This document shows positions 9,246 through 18,796 of a stretch of 64,000 nucleotides of DNA, one piece after another. The stretch covers positions 596,001 through 660,000 of the forward strand of contig NZ_CP085442.1 in assembly GCF_023824195.1 (NCBI RefSeq). The letters are read 5' to 3'. Below the pieces are notes generated by a model. It searched no databases, was not told the origin of the DNA, and saw only the letters and a list, made by a program, of their open reading frames with translations. Position 1 is the stretch's first letter, and each line of letters starts with the position of its first letter. The translations under genes and the position numbers were made by a program. This stretch comes from Priestia megaterium (GTDB lineage: Bacteria > Bacillota > Bacilli > Bacillales > Bacillaceae_H).

Positions 9246-9324
9246 GAGGAGGGGAATGCGCTACTAAGATTCAAGCGACTTGCTGATTAATCGTTGTTAG
9301 TAATCGTCTTATAGCGCGGGTGAC
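9246..9324 (+). promoter_or_regulatory. Structured leader: strong SD, three-codon ORF and hairpin before the FabG-like start
   Basis: GAGGAGGGG (9246-9254) is followed by ATG CGC TAC TAA (9256-9267). GCGCTA-C-TAAGA (9258-9269) can pair with TCTTA-TAGCGC (9307-9317), an 11-bp stem with one bulged C. Its right arm ends one base before the weak GGGTGAC-ATG start of the next gene. An inner GATTA/TAATC stem (9285-9289 with 9301-9305) lies in the loop. Folding would place the strong SD roughly 10-12 bases from the real ATG. Confidence 0.45.
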
Positions 9325-10065
9325 ATGAGATTAAAAGATAAAGTGGCAATTATTACGGGTGCAGCAAATGGATTAGGGTTCGAAGCTTCTCGAATATTCG
9401 CACAAGAGGGTGCAAAGGTCGCTATGGTTGACTACGATGCAAAAGCGGGAGAAGAACGAGCAGCTCACCTAAAAGAAGAAGGCGGAGATGTAGCATTCTT
9501 TCAAGTGAACGTAGCGGATCGAGACAGTGTAGATGCAATGGTAGAAGAAGTAGTGAAACGCTACTCTAAAATAGATATTTTAATTAACAATGCGGGTATC
9601 ACCAGAGATGGAATGCTAACCAAATTATCAGTTGAAAATTTTCAAGCGGTAATTAACGTAAACCTTACAGGCGTTTTTCACTGTACACAAGCAGTGGTAC
9701 CGCATATGATTGCTCAAGGTAAAGGGAAAATTATTAGCACATCTTCGGTATCTGGCGTATATGGAAATGTTGGTCAAACAAACTATGCGGCGACAAAGGC
9801 AGGCGTAGTAGGAATGACAAAGACATGGGCTAAAGAGCTGGGACGAAAAGGAATTAATGTAAACGCTGTAGCTCCCGGGTTTATTGAGACGGATATGGTC
9901 AAGGCGATGCCAGACAAAATCATTGATCAAATGAAATCCACTATTCCTTTACAAAGGTTAGGTCAGCCTTCTGACATTGGTTATGCTTATCTGTATTTAG
10001 CATCTGATGAGTCCAACTATATTAACGGTACAACACTGCATGTAGATGGTGGAATCATGATGTAA
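9325..10065 (+). CDS. SDR family reductase, FabG/acetoacetyl-CoA reductase-like
   Basis: NAD(P)H-dependent short-chain reductase of 246 aa. The cofactor motif TGAANGLG is at 11-18, NNAG at 88-91, and the catalytic set is Ser around 141-143, Tyr154 and Lys158 (YAATK). The best family match is beta-ketoacyl-ACP reductase (FabG), but it sits outside any fatty-acid cluster, so a role as acetoacetyl-CoA or other 3-oxoacyl reductase is equally possible. The only in-frame start before the upstream stop is the ATG at 9325, which has only GGGTGAC directly before it. Confidence 0.85.
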   Translation: MRLKDKVAIITGAANGLGFEASRIFAQEGAKVAMVDYDAKAGEERAAHLKEEGGDVAFFQVNVADRDSVDAMVEEVVKRYSKIDILINNAGITRDGMLTKLSVENFQAVINVNLTGVFHCTQAVVPHMIAQGKGKIISTSSVSGVYGNVGQTNYAATKAGVVGMTKTWAKELGRKGINVNAVAPGFIETDMVKAMPDKIIDQMKSTIPLQRLGQPSDIGYAYLYLASDESNYINGTTLHVDGGIMM

Positions 10066-10090
10066 AAGTAGAAAATAACTCGCTTTTCTA

Positions 10091-10130
10091 AAACTTTTCG
10101 GTGGTCTTTTGACTACTGAAAAGTTTTTTT
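10091..10130 (+). terminator. Terminator after the FabG-like gene
   Basis: AAACTTTTC pairs with GAAAAGTTT, and a GGTGGTC/GACTACT extension continues the stem. Seven T follow. Confidence 0.85.
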
Positions 10131-10327
10131 GTTGCATCCAGCATTTCACATATCGGCAAAGTGGAATTTTGTCTGCAAGTTCAGTAAAATAATAAGAAGA
10201 GAGATAGAGAGATTTAGATGATTATCACTATAAAATTTTGACGACTGCGTCACGTGTTTACGTGGCGTTTATCCATTTTGTACTTAAACAAATGAAAATA
10301 TAGAGAAAAAAATGAAGGGGTGAAAAC

Positions 10328-13300
10328 GTGGGGCTACAGTTTTTATTAGGACGTTCAGGAAGCGGGAAAACGGAATATCTTTTAAATAGCATGCGCCAAG
10401 AGCTGTTAAATGCTCCGCTTGGGCATCCACTTATTTATATTGTACCTGAACAGATGACATTTCAGTCGGAGTATGCGCTTGTTCAAACACCTGGGTTAGA
10501 AGGCATGATGCGTGCTCAAGTTTATAGTTTTACACGTCTTGCATGGCGTATCCTGCAAGAAGTCGGAGGTATTAGCCGCTATCATGTGGATCAAACAGGT
10601 ATTCATATGATGCTTAAAAAAATTATCGAACATCAAAAAGAAGAGCTTCGACTGTTTGCCAATTCTTCAGAACAAGCAGGGTTTATTGAAGAACTAGAAA
10701 AAATGGTTAAAGAATTTAAACAGTACACGGTAGATGCCCCGTCTCTCGAAGAGATGAAGAAAAAGCTTCAAGCAGAAGATGAGAAAGTCCTTGCTGATAA
10801 ATTACATGATTTACATCTCATTTACGGAGAATTAGAAAAACAGCTGATGACGAAATATGTAGATGGAGAAGATTACTTGAAACTGCTGAGTGAAAAAGTA
10901 GCGTCTTCTGCCTACCTTGCTCAAGCAACGATTTATGTAGATGGATTTCATCACTATACTCCTCAAGAATTAACGGTATTAGTAGAGCTGATGAAAGTTT
11001 GTAGAGAAGTAAAAATAGCGGTTACTTCTGATTATTCATATCAAGATTTTATTCCAAATGACTTGCACTTGTTTCGATTAACGAGCGAAACGTACCAAGA
11101 AATAATGGGCCTGGCGGCTGAAAACGGGATAGAGATTCAAGAGCCAAACGTATTTAACGAACAAAAGAGGCATCAAAACAGTCCAGAGCTTGCCTATTTA
11201 GAACGATATTATGATGAACGGCCAACGCCGGAATTTCAGTCAGAGCCCGAACACATTCAGCTGCTGCCGGCTGTTAGCCGAAGAGCAGAAGTAGAAGGGA
11301 TTGCAAGAGAAGTGCTGTCGCTTGTGCGCGATCACGGCTATCGCTACCGTGATATTGCCTTGATTGTTAGAAATGCAGAAGATTATCATGACTTGCTTCA
11401 AACCATTTTTCGAGATTATGAAATTCCGTACTTTATTGACCAAAAGCGATCGATGTTTCACCATCCACTCGTTGAATTTATTCGTTCAGTCTTAGAGGTG
11501 GTAAGCGGGTCATGGCGGTATGAAACCATCTTTCGAACAGTGAAAACAGATCTTTTATTTCCTTTGTCATCTGATGTGCACCAGCTTCGCGAAGAGATGG
11601 ATGAATTAGAAAATTACGTGCTTGCTTACGGTATTCAAGGATCTAAGTGGACGAGCAAGGAACCATTTACCTACAGAAAATATCGTTCGCTTGAAGACAT
11701 GAACCTTGGAAAAACGGACGAGGAGCTTGCTTTTGAACAAAAAATAAATGAATTAAAAAATATGATTGTCCCTCCTATTTACTCGCTTCAGCAAAAATTA
11801 AAACAAGCGAAAATAGGAAAAGAAAAAGCAGAAGCGCTCTATCGTTTTTTAACGAATTTAGATATTCCACAAAAGATAGAAGCGCTGCGCAATCGATGTG
11901 AAGAAGAAGGAAAGCTTCAAGAAGCAAGAGAGCACGAGCAGGTATGGAAAGCAATTCTTCACTTATTTGATCAGTTTGTTGAAATGATGGGAGAAGAGAA
12001 AGTATCGATTTCTTTGTTCGCAGATCTATTTGAGACAGGGCTTGACAGCATGCAGTTTGCACTTGTTCCGCCTGCACTGGATCAAGTGGTTGTGGCAAGT
12101 TTTGAGCGTTCGCGTTTATCCGATATCAAAGCAAGCTTTGTGTTAGGTGTAAATGACGGTGTGATTCCAGCTAAACCAAAAAGCGATGGCCTGTTATCTG
12201 AGAAGGAGAGAGAGCAGCTGCTTGAATCAGGTTTATTACTTGCGCCAACTGGAAGGCAAAAGCTGTTTGACGAACAATTTCTCATTTATTTAGCACTTTC
12301 CAGCTCTTCTGAAAAACTTTATGTTTCGTATCCTCTTGCCAATGAGGAAGGGAAGACCCTGCTGCCTTCACTCGTTATTAATCGAGTAAAAGAGCTATTT
12401 CCGCTGCTGCAGGAAAAGCTGTTAATGATGGAACCTACGGATTTAGAAGAAGAAAAGCAAGTTGATTATATAACAAATCCCTTAACGAGCATCGCGCATT
12501 TAGCCAGCCAGCTGCAAGGATGGAAACGTCATTATCCGATGAGTGCCGCTTGGTGGGATGTATATAATTTTTATGTGGAAAATTCAGATTGGAACTCATA
12601 CAGCGAGAAAGTACTAAGCAGCTTATTTTATAAAAATGAAGCAAAACGGTTAACAAAGAAAACGAGTCAGCGTCTGTATGGACAACATATTCAAGCAAGC
12701 GTATCGAGAATGGAAAAATTTGAAGCCTGTCCATATGCTCATTTTGCTTCTCACGGGCTCAAGCTTAAAGAACGAAAAGTTTTCAAATTAGCAGCTCCTG
12801 ACATAGGCGAGTTATTTCACGCGGCGTTGAAAATGATTTCAGACGAACTTCGCGGCGGTCAAAAAGAATGGAAGAACTTAACGAGAAAAGACTGTCAGCA
12901 GCTTTCTACGGCTGTGGTGCATGAACTTGCTCCGCGCTTACAAAATGAGATTTTATTGAGCTCGAATCGCCATCATTATTTAACACATAAGCTGCAGCAA
13001 ATTATTGAACGTGCGTCGCTTGTGTTAAGTGAGCACGCTAAGATGAGCGGCTTTGTTCCTGTTGGATTGGAGCTTGGATTTGGACCTAGCGCGGAGCTGC
13101 CTTCTATGCAGTTCACACTGCCAAATGGCCATACGATGGAACTCGTTGGCCGAATTGACAGGGTAGATAAAGCGGAAAGCTCAAAAGGACTTTTACTGCG
13201 TATTGTCGACTATAAATCAAGCGATAAAGCATTAAACTTAGTGGAAGTGTACTACGGTTTATCTCTTCAAATTTTAGCTTATTTAGACATAGTCGTGACG

Positions 13301-13828
13301 TATGCTGAACAGCTTCTTCATGATAATAGAGGAGCATTGCCTGCTGGCGTTCTTTATTTCCACGTTCATAATCCAATGATTAACAGTACTAAAGCATTAC
13401 AGCCTGATCAAATTGAAGCTGAAATCTTCAAGAAGTTTAAAATGAAAGGACTGCTTTTAGGAGACGAGGAAGCAGTAAGGTTAATGGACGAAACGTTAGA
13501 ATCAGGGCACTCACAGGTTATATCAGCTGGCATTAAAAAGACAGGGGGCTTTTATTCCAATTCTTCGGTTGCGAGCGAAGAAGATTTTACACATCTCCGT
13601 CAGTATGTGCGAGGTAAATTTGTGGAGGCAGGTACAGAGATTACAAATGGGAAAATTGATATTTCGCCTTATAAACTAAAAGATAAAACACCATGTGCGT
13701 TTTGTGAATACCGCTCAATTTGTCAGTTCGATGAATCAATGGAAAACAACGAATATCGTCAGCTTAGTACAGAGAGTCAAAGTGTTATTTTAGATAAAAT
13801 TCGAGAGGAGGCCAAACGAGATGAGTGA
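10328..13828 (+). CDS. addB: ATP-dependent helicase/nuclease subunit B
   Basis: Subunit of the AddAB helicase-nuclease, which resects double-strand breaks and recognises Chi (RecBCD counterpart). At 1166 aa it has the same length as B. subtilis AddB. The N-terminal Walker A GRSGSGKT is at 8-15. The C-terminal RecB-type nuclease contains VDYKSSD, framed by four Fe-S cluster cysteines: Cys801 (EACPYAHF) and Cys1123, 1126 and 1132 (CAFCEYRSIC). The GTG start follows GAAGGGGTG. It overlaps addA by eight bases, so translation is coupled. Confidence 0.97.
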   Translation: MGLQFLLGRSGSGKTEYLLNSMRQELLNAPLGHPLIYIVPEQMTFQSEYALVQTPGLEGMMRAQVYSFTRLAWRILQEVGGISRYHVDQTGIHMMLKKIIEHQKEELRLFANSSEQAGFIEELEKMVKEFKQYTVDAPSLEEMKKKLQAEDEKVLADKLHDLHLIYGELEKQLMTKYVDGEDYLKLLSEKVASSAYLAQATIYVDGFHHYTPQELTVLVELMKVCREVKIAVTSDYSYQDFIPNDLHLFRLTSETYQEIMGLAAENGIEIQEPNVFNEQKRHQNSPELAYLERYYDERPTPEFQSEPEHIQLLPAVSRRAEVEGIAREVLSLVRDHGYRYRDIALIVRNAEDYHDLLQTIFRDYEIPYFIDQKRSMFHHPLVEFIRSVLEVVSGSWRYETIFRTVKTDLLFPLSSDVHQLREEMDELENYVLAYGIQGSKWTSKEPFTYRKYRSLEDMNLGKTDEELAFEQKINELKNMIVPPIYSLQQKLKQAKIGKEKAEALYRFLTNLDIPQKIEALRNRCEEEGKLQEAREHEQVWKAILHLFDQFVEMMGEEKVSISLFADLFETGLDSMQFALVPPALDQVVVASFERSRLSDIKASFVLGVNDGVIPAKPKSDGLLSEKEREQLLESGLLLAPTGRQKLFDEQFLIYLALSSSSEKLYVSYPLANEEGKTLLPSLVINRVKELFPLLQEKLLMMEPTDLEEEKQVDYITNPLTSIAHLASQLQGWKRHYPMSAAWWDVYNFYVENSDWNSYSEKVLSSLFYKNEAKRLTKKTSQRLYGQHIQASVSRMEKFEACPYAHFASHGLKLKERKVFKLAAPDIGELFHAALKMISDELRGGQKEWKNLTRKDCQQLSTAVVHELAPRLQNEILLSSNRHHYLTHKLQQIIERASLVLSEHAKMSGFVPVGLELGFGPSAELPSMQFTLPNGHTMELVGRIDRVDKAESSKGLLLRIVDYKSSDKALNLVEVYYGLSLQILAYLDIVVTYAEQLLHDNRGALPAGVLYFHVHNPMINSTKALQPDQIEAEIFKKFKMKGLLLGDEEAVRLMDETLESGHSQVISAGIKKTGGFYSNSSVASEEDFTHLRQYVRGKFVEAGTEITNGKIDISPYKLKDKTPCAFCEYRSICQFDESMENNEYRQLSTESQSVILDKIREEAKRDE

Positions 13829-16800
13829 AGATATACACGTAAAACCGGCCGACTCCCAGTGGACGGATGATCAGTGGAACGCCATTGTTTCATCCGGTCA
13901 AGATATATTAGTAGCCGCGGCGGCTGGCTCAGGAAAAACAGCGGTTTTAGTCGAACGTATTATTAAAAAGATTACGATGGGCGAGGAACCAATCGATGTT
14001 GATAGATTACTCGTTGCTACGTTTACAAATGCTTCTGCAGCCGAAATGAGAAATCGAATTGGAGAAGCATTGGAAAAAGAGTTAAAAAAGAATCCATCTT
14101 CTTTACACTTACGCAGACAGCTTAATTTATTAAACCGTGCGTCGATTTCTACGCTCCACTCTTTTTGTTTAGAAGTCATTCGAACGTATTATTATTTGAT
14201 TGATGTAGACCCTGGTTTTCGGATTGCAGATGATACGGAAGCGGATCTTCTGCGTGAAGAAGTATTAGAAGAATTGTTTGAAGAACAGTACAGTATTGAA
14301 CAGAACGAGCGATTCTTTGATTTAATTGACCGTTATACAAGTGACAGAAATGACTTAGATATTCAGCTTATGGTAAGAAAGCTATATGACTTTGCAAGAT
14401 CTAATCCTGACCCAAACGGCTGGCTTGAAATGATCGTGAGTCAATATGATGTGACAGAAGACTCTTCTATTGATTCACTTCCGTTTCTATCTTTTCTTTT
14501 ACAAGAAGTAACAACGCAGCTGATGGGTATTGAGTCGATTTTAAAACAGGGCTTAGAGCTAACAAAGCTGCCAGGAGGGCCTGCTCCTCGCGCCGTTAAT
14601 GCAGAGGAAGACCTGGCTCAAATTCATCGGCTGCTCAGCGCTTCTAAGCATTCTTTTGCTGATTTGCATGAGGAAATGCAAAATTTGAATTTTACTCGTT
14701 TAAAGCCATGTAAAGGAGAAGCATACGACTCGCAGCTTTTAGATGATTTCGGAGAGCTTCGCAAAAAAGCTAAGACAAGTCTTGAAAAACTTCACGCTGA
14801 TTTGTTTTCTAGGCCTTTGCACGGCTACATGGCTGATTTTGAGAAAATGAAGCCCGTTATTGAAACGCTAATCTTTTTAGTTCAGCGCTTCGGTGAACGA
14901 TATGAACACATTAAAAAAGAGAAAGGGTTAGTGGACTTTTCTGATTTAGAACATTATTGCCTGCAAATCTTGAGTGTAAAAGAAGATGGGGTGCTTAAGC
15001 CTTCGTCCATTGCCCAAAAATATCGCACTCAGTTTGAAGAGGTGCTTGTTGACGAATATCAAGATACAAATATGGTTCAAGAAACACTGATTAAATTAGT
15101 AACGAGAGATAGTGAAGAACAAGGGAATTTATTTATGGTTGGAGATGTAAAACAATCCATTTACCGCTTTCGTTTAGCGGAGCCATTTTTGTTTTTAACA
15201 AAGTACAAGCGCTTTACGCAAGATGGTCGCCAGTTCGGAAAACGTATCGATTTGAATAAAAACTTCCGCAGTCGTTCCCAAGTGCTTGATGCTACAAACT
15301 TTATTTTTAACCAGCTGATGGATGAAGAAGTAGGGGAAATTGCATATGACGATGATGCTTCTTTAAAATTAGGAGCATCGTATCCAAAAGTGGAAGGAAT
15401 GGAAACGGAGCTTCTGCTAATTGCAAAAGAAAATGCAGAAGAAGGAGCGGAAGAAGAATCGGATTCTTCTCTTGTCGCTTTTTCAGAAGCAGAGCTTGAA
15501 ACGGCTCAGTTAGAGGCAAGAGCAATGGCGCGCAAAATCAAAGAACTCGTTCAAAACCGTTTTCAAATATATGATCGCAAGCTCGATATCATGAGAAACG
15601 TGACGTATCGTGACTTTGTTATTTTGCTTCGTTCCATGCCTTGGGCTGCGCAGATTATGGATGAATTTAAGCAAGAAGGCGTGCCGATTTATGCCGATTT
15701 ATCAACAGGCTATTTTGATGCTACTGAAGTGATGATTATGATGTCTTTATTAAAAGTAGTAGATAACCCGCATCAAGACATTCCGTTAGCTTCTGTTCTT
15801 CGCTCACCGGTAGTAGGGCTTTCAGATGAAGAGTTAGCTACACTGAGAGCAGAGCAAAAGAAAGGAACGTATTACGATGCGTTAAAAACGTACTTAGCGG
15901 TTTCAGATGACGAAGAACTTCGCGATAAAATAAAATATTTCTATGAGCAGTTAAAAGCATGGAGAACACAAGCTAGACAAAGCTCTTTGTCAGAACTAGT
16001 ATGGCAAATTTACCGTGATACGGGTTTCTATGAGTTTGTTGGCGGACTTCCTGGTGGGAAACAGCGTCAAGCCAATTTACGTGCTCTTTACGATCGCGCT
16101 CGCCAGTATGAGGCAACTTCATTTAGAGGTCTGTTTCGATTTTTACGCTTTATTGAACGCATGCAGGACCGAGGGAACGATTTAGGAGCTGCTCGAGCAC
16201 TGGGAGAACAAGAAGATGTGGTGCGTTTGATGACGATCCACAGCAGTAAAGGTCTTGAGTTTCCTGTTGTTTTTGTAGCTGGTCTTGCTCGTCAGTTTAA
16301 CTTAATGGACTTAAATAAAGCATATTTACTCGATAAAGAACTAGGTTTTGGATCTAAATATATTGATCCAAAACTGCGTATTACGTACCCGACTCTTCTT
16401 CAGCAGACCATGAAGAAAAAAATGAAAAAAGAAAGCATGGCAGAGGAAATGCGGGTATTATACGTAGCTTTGACGCGTGCGAAAGAAAAACTTATTTTAG
16501 TTGGAACAGTAAAAGACGCACCAGAAAAGCTCAGACAATGGAGCTCAGTTATGGCACATGAAGATTGGACGCTTCCAGCTCACGTGAGAAGAGATGCAAA
16601 ATGTTATTTAGACTGGATTGGACCTTCTTTAATTCGTCACCAAAATGTTAGTCATATGGTTGAAGGAGAGGTCCAGCCGGCTGAGATGATTCATCAGCAT
16701 GCTTCAAGCTGGAAACTTTCAACGTTATTAGCAGGTGATTTAGCCGAACAGCCTCTTGAAGAGCAGCATCATCATGAAGAGCTTTTGAACGCTCTTCAAA

Positions 16801-17558
16801 AGCATAAGCCAGTTTCAGAATCCAGCGATTATAAAGACGAAGTATATAGACGCTTAAATTGGTCTTATGATTATCGTGTAGCTTCCGTTCATCGTTCGAA
16901 GCAATCTGTTTCTGAACTAAAAAGGCAGCAGCAGCTGACGGACGCAGGGGGAAGCGACGATCTCGTTCGGGGATCTAAAGCACCTCTTGAAAATCGTCCG
17001 CTGTTTCTTCAAGAGAAATCTCTCACAGGAGCTGAAAGAGGAACAGCTACACATGCCGTTATGCAGCAGCTTCCATTAAATAAAGCTTATACCCTTGAAA
17101 TGGTTCAAGACTTTATTCAATCAATGGTTACCAAAGAATTATTGACGCAAGAACAAGCGGATGCCGTTGATGCAAATGATGTAGCAGACTTTTTAGACAG
17201 TGACATTGCACAAGGTATTCGAACGGCTCGCATGGTTTATAGAGAGATGCCTTTTAGTTTAGGTGTCTCCGCTAAAGAAATCTATGATCATTGGGAGCAG
17301 GAAGACGAAACAATTTTAGTGCAAGGTATTATTGATTGTTTGTATGAAACGGAAGAAGGCCTCGTTTTACTTGATTTTAAAACGGATAATATTTCGGATC
17401 GTTTTCAAGGGGATTTTGAACGAGCAAAACCATTTCTAATTGAAAGATACCGCATTCAGTTAGAGCTTTACGCAAAGGCCATTGAGCGGATTGTAAAACA
17501 ACCTGTGCAGCATCGCTATCTGTACTTTTTAGATGGTGGACATGCTGTTGAAATATAA
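13821..17558 (+). CDS. addA: ATP-dependent helicase/nuclease subunit A
   Basis: UvrD-like 3'-5' helicase and nuclease subunit of AddAB, 1245 aa. Walker A AAAGSGKT is at 33-40. Downstream are the helicase motifs DEYQDTN (II), VGDVKQSIYRFR (III), LMTIHSSKGLEFPVVF (V) and YVALTRAKEKL (VI). The C-terminal nuclease motif LLDFKTD is at about 1183-1189 (Asp1185, Lys1187). The ATG lies inside the end of addB behind GAGGAGG. The order addB-addA-sbcD-sbcC matches B. subtilis. Confidence 0.97.
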   Translation: MSEDIHVKPADSQWTDDQWNAIVSSGQDILVAAAAGSGKTAVLVERIIKKITMGEEPIDVDRLLVATFTNASAAEMRNRIGEALEKELKKNPSSLHLRRQLNLLNRASISTLHSFCLEVIRTYYYLIDVDPGFRIADDTEADLLREEVLEELFEEQYSIEQNERFFDLIDRYTSDRNDLDIQLMVRKLYDFARSNPDPNGWLEMIVSQYDVTEDSSIDSLPFLSFLLQEVTTQLMGIESILKQGLELTKLPGGPAPRAVNAEEDLAQIHRLLSASKHSFADLHEEMQNLNFTRLKPCKGEAYDSQLLDDFGELRKKAKTSLEKLHADLFSRPLHGYMADFEKMKPVIETLIFLVQRFGERYEHIKKEKGLVDFSDLEHYCLQILSVKEDGVLKPSSIAQKYRTQFEEVLVDEYQDTNMVQETLIKLVTRDSEEQGNLFMVGDVKQSIYRFRLAEPFLFLTKYKRFTQDGRQFGKRIDLNKNFRSRSQVLDATNFIFNQLMDEEVGEIAYDDDASLKLGASYPKVEGMETELLLIAKENAEEGAEEESDSSLVAFSEAELETAQLEARAMARKIKELVQNRFQIYDRKLDIMRNVTYRDFVILLRSMPWAAQIMDEFKQEGVPIYADLSTGYFDATEVMIMMSLLKVVDNPHQDIPLASVLRSPVVGLSDEELATLRAEQKKGTYYDALKTYLAVSDDEELRDKIKYFYEQLKAWRTQARQSSLSELVWQIYRDTGFYEFVGGLPGGKQRQANLRALYDRARQYEATSFRGLFRFLRFIERMQDRGNDLGAARALGEQEDVVRLMTIHSSKGLEFPVVFVAGLARQFNLMDLNKAYLLDKELGFGSKYIDPKLRITYPTLLQQTMKKKMKKESMAEEMRVLYVALTRAKEKLILVGTVKDAPEKLRQWSSVMAHEDWTLPAHVRRDAKCYLDWIGPSLIRHQNVSHMVEGEVQPAEMIHQHASSWKLSTLLAGDLAEQPLEEQHHHEELLNALQKHKPVSESSDYKDEVYRRLNWSYDYRVASVHRSKQSVSELKRQQQLTDAGGSDDLVRGSKAPLENRPLFLQEKSLTGAERGTATHAVMQQLPLNKAYTLEMVQDFIQSMVTKELLTQEQADAVDANDVADFLDSDIAQGIRTARMVYREMPFSLGVSAKEIYDHWEQEDETILVQGIIDCLYETEEGLVLLDFKTDNISDRFQGDFERAKPFLIERYRIQLELYAKAIERIVKQPVQHRYLYFLDGGHAVEI

Positions 17559-17560
17559 AA

Positions 17561-17591
17561 AAAGAAGAAGGCGCTGGTCTTCTTCTTTTTC
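17561..17591 (+). terminator. Hairpin with T run between addA and sbcD
   Basis: AAGAAGAAG (17562-17570) pairs with CTTCTTCTT (17579-17587) around GCGCTGGT and is followed by TTT. The stem is A/T-rich and the U tail is short, so at most it would attenuate read-through into sbcD. Confidence 0.5.
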
Positions 17592-17611
17592 ACCAATAAG
17601 GAGAGAGTAAC

Positions 17612-18796
17612 ATGCGTTTATTACATACAGCGGATTGGCATTTGGGGCGAACGTTAGAAGGTCGAAGCCGTCTGGCTGAGCAAGCACAGTTTTTAGATGA
17701 ACTGGCAGACATTGTGGAAGAGGAAAAGATAGATGCTATTCTCATGGCGGGAGATGCCTTTGATACGGTTAACCCTCCAGCAGCGGCAGAGCAGCTTTTT
17801 TACGAAAGTATGTCTAGGTTGAGCAACAATGGAAAACGTCCGATTATTGTTATTGCAGGTAATCATGATAACCCAGATCGGCTGTCGGCGGCTTCTCCAT
17901 TAGCTGTTCATCAAAATATTACGCTTCTTGGTTTGCCTACTACCGATGTAGAAAGCATTCACATTCCTACATCAGATGAAATATTAAAGGTTGCGGCTCT
18001 TCCTTACCCATCTGAATCAAGGTTAAAGGAACTGTTAGCAGAAGAAAATGATGAGCTGGCTCTTCGAAATTCATATGATGCCAGAGTAAAAGGTATTTTC
18101 GATAAAATGAGTGAGCAGTTCACAACAGATACCGTTAATATTGCCATGAGTCATATTTACGTAGCAGGCGGAAGTTCAACGGACTCAGAACGTCCAATTG
18201 AAGTAGGAGGAGCTTATACGGTGGCGGCAACTAGTTTACCTGCTACTGCTCAATATGTAGCATTAGGACATTTGCATCGCCCGCAAATGATCAATCGCGC
18301 CAACACCCTTGCAAGATATTCCGGTTCACCTCTTGCTTATAGTTTTTCAGAGTCAGGATATGCAAAGTCCGTTACCATTTTAGATGCTAAGCCAGGAAAA
18401 GAGATTGAGATGACTGAAATTCCATTATCTAGCGGAAAGCCTTTGACACGTTGGAAAGCGAAAAACGGATTGTCAGAAGTATATACATGGCTTGAGGAGC
18501 AAAAAGATACGCAGGCATGGGTTGATTTAGAAGTTCACGTAGAAGATGCACTTTCACTAGAAGAAATCCATCGCCTTCGCAAGCTTCATCCAGGCTTTAT
18601 TCATATTCGTCCGATATTCAAAGCAGAAGAACTAGCACTTGAAACACGTTCACAGCGCGAAGTGCCGATCGAAGAACTGTTTACAAAGTTCTACAGCAGG
18701 CAAACCGGCGGAGGGGCACCTGATACTGAATTAGTCAAACTGTTTTTAACCTTGATTAACGATGAAGAAGTATCGGGAAAGGAGGATGAAAAATGA
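17612..18796 (+). CDS. sbcD: Nuclease SbcCD subunit D (Mre11 homologue)
   Basis: Metallophosphoesterase subunit of SbcCD, which cleaves hairpins and protein-blocked DNA ends. All phosphoesterase motifs are present: HTADWHLGR at 5-13, AGDAFD around 46-51, AGNHD around 86-90, MSHIYV and ALGHLHRP. Length is 394 aa. GGAGAGAG lies six bases upstream of ATG. Its stop overlaps the sbcC start by four bases. Confidence 0.97.
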   Translation: MRLLHTADWHLGRTLEGRSRLAEQAQFLDELADIVEEEKIDAILMAGDAFDTVNPPAAAEQLFYESMSRLSNNGKRPIIVIAGNHDNPDRLSAASPLAVHQNITLLGLPTTDVESIHIPTSDEILKVAALPYPSESRLKELLAEENDELALRNSYDARVKGIFDKMSEQFTTDTVNIAMSHIYVAGGSSTDSERPIEVGGAYTVAATSLPATAQYVALGHLHRPQMINRANTLARYSGSPLAYSFSESGYAKSVTILDAKPGKEIEMTEIPLSSGKPLTRWKAKNGLSEVYTWLEEQKDTQAWVDLEVHVEDALSLEEIHRLRKLHPGFIHIRPIFKAEELALETRSQREVPIEELFTKFYSRQTGGGAPDTELVKLFLTLINDEEVSGKEDEK

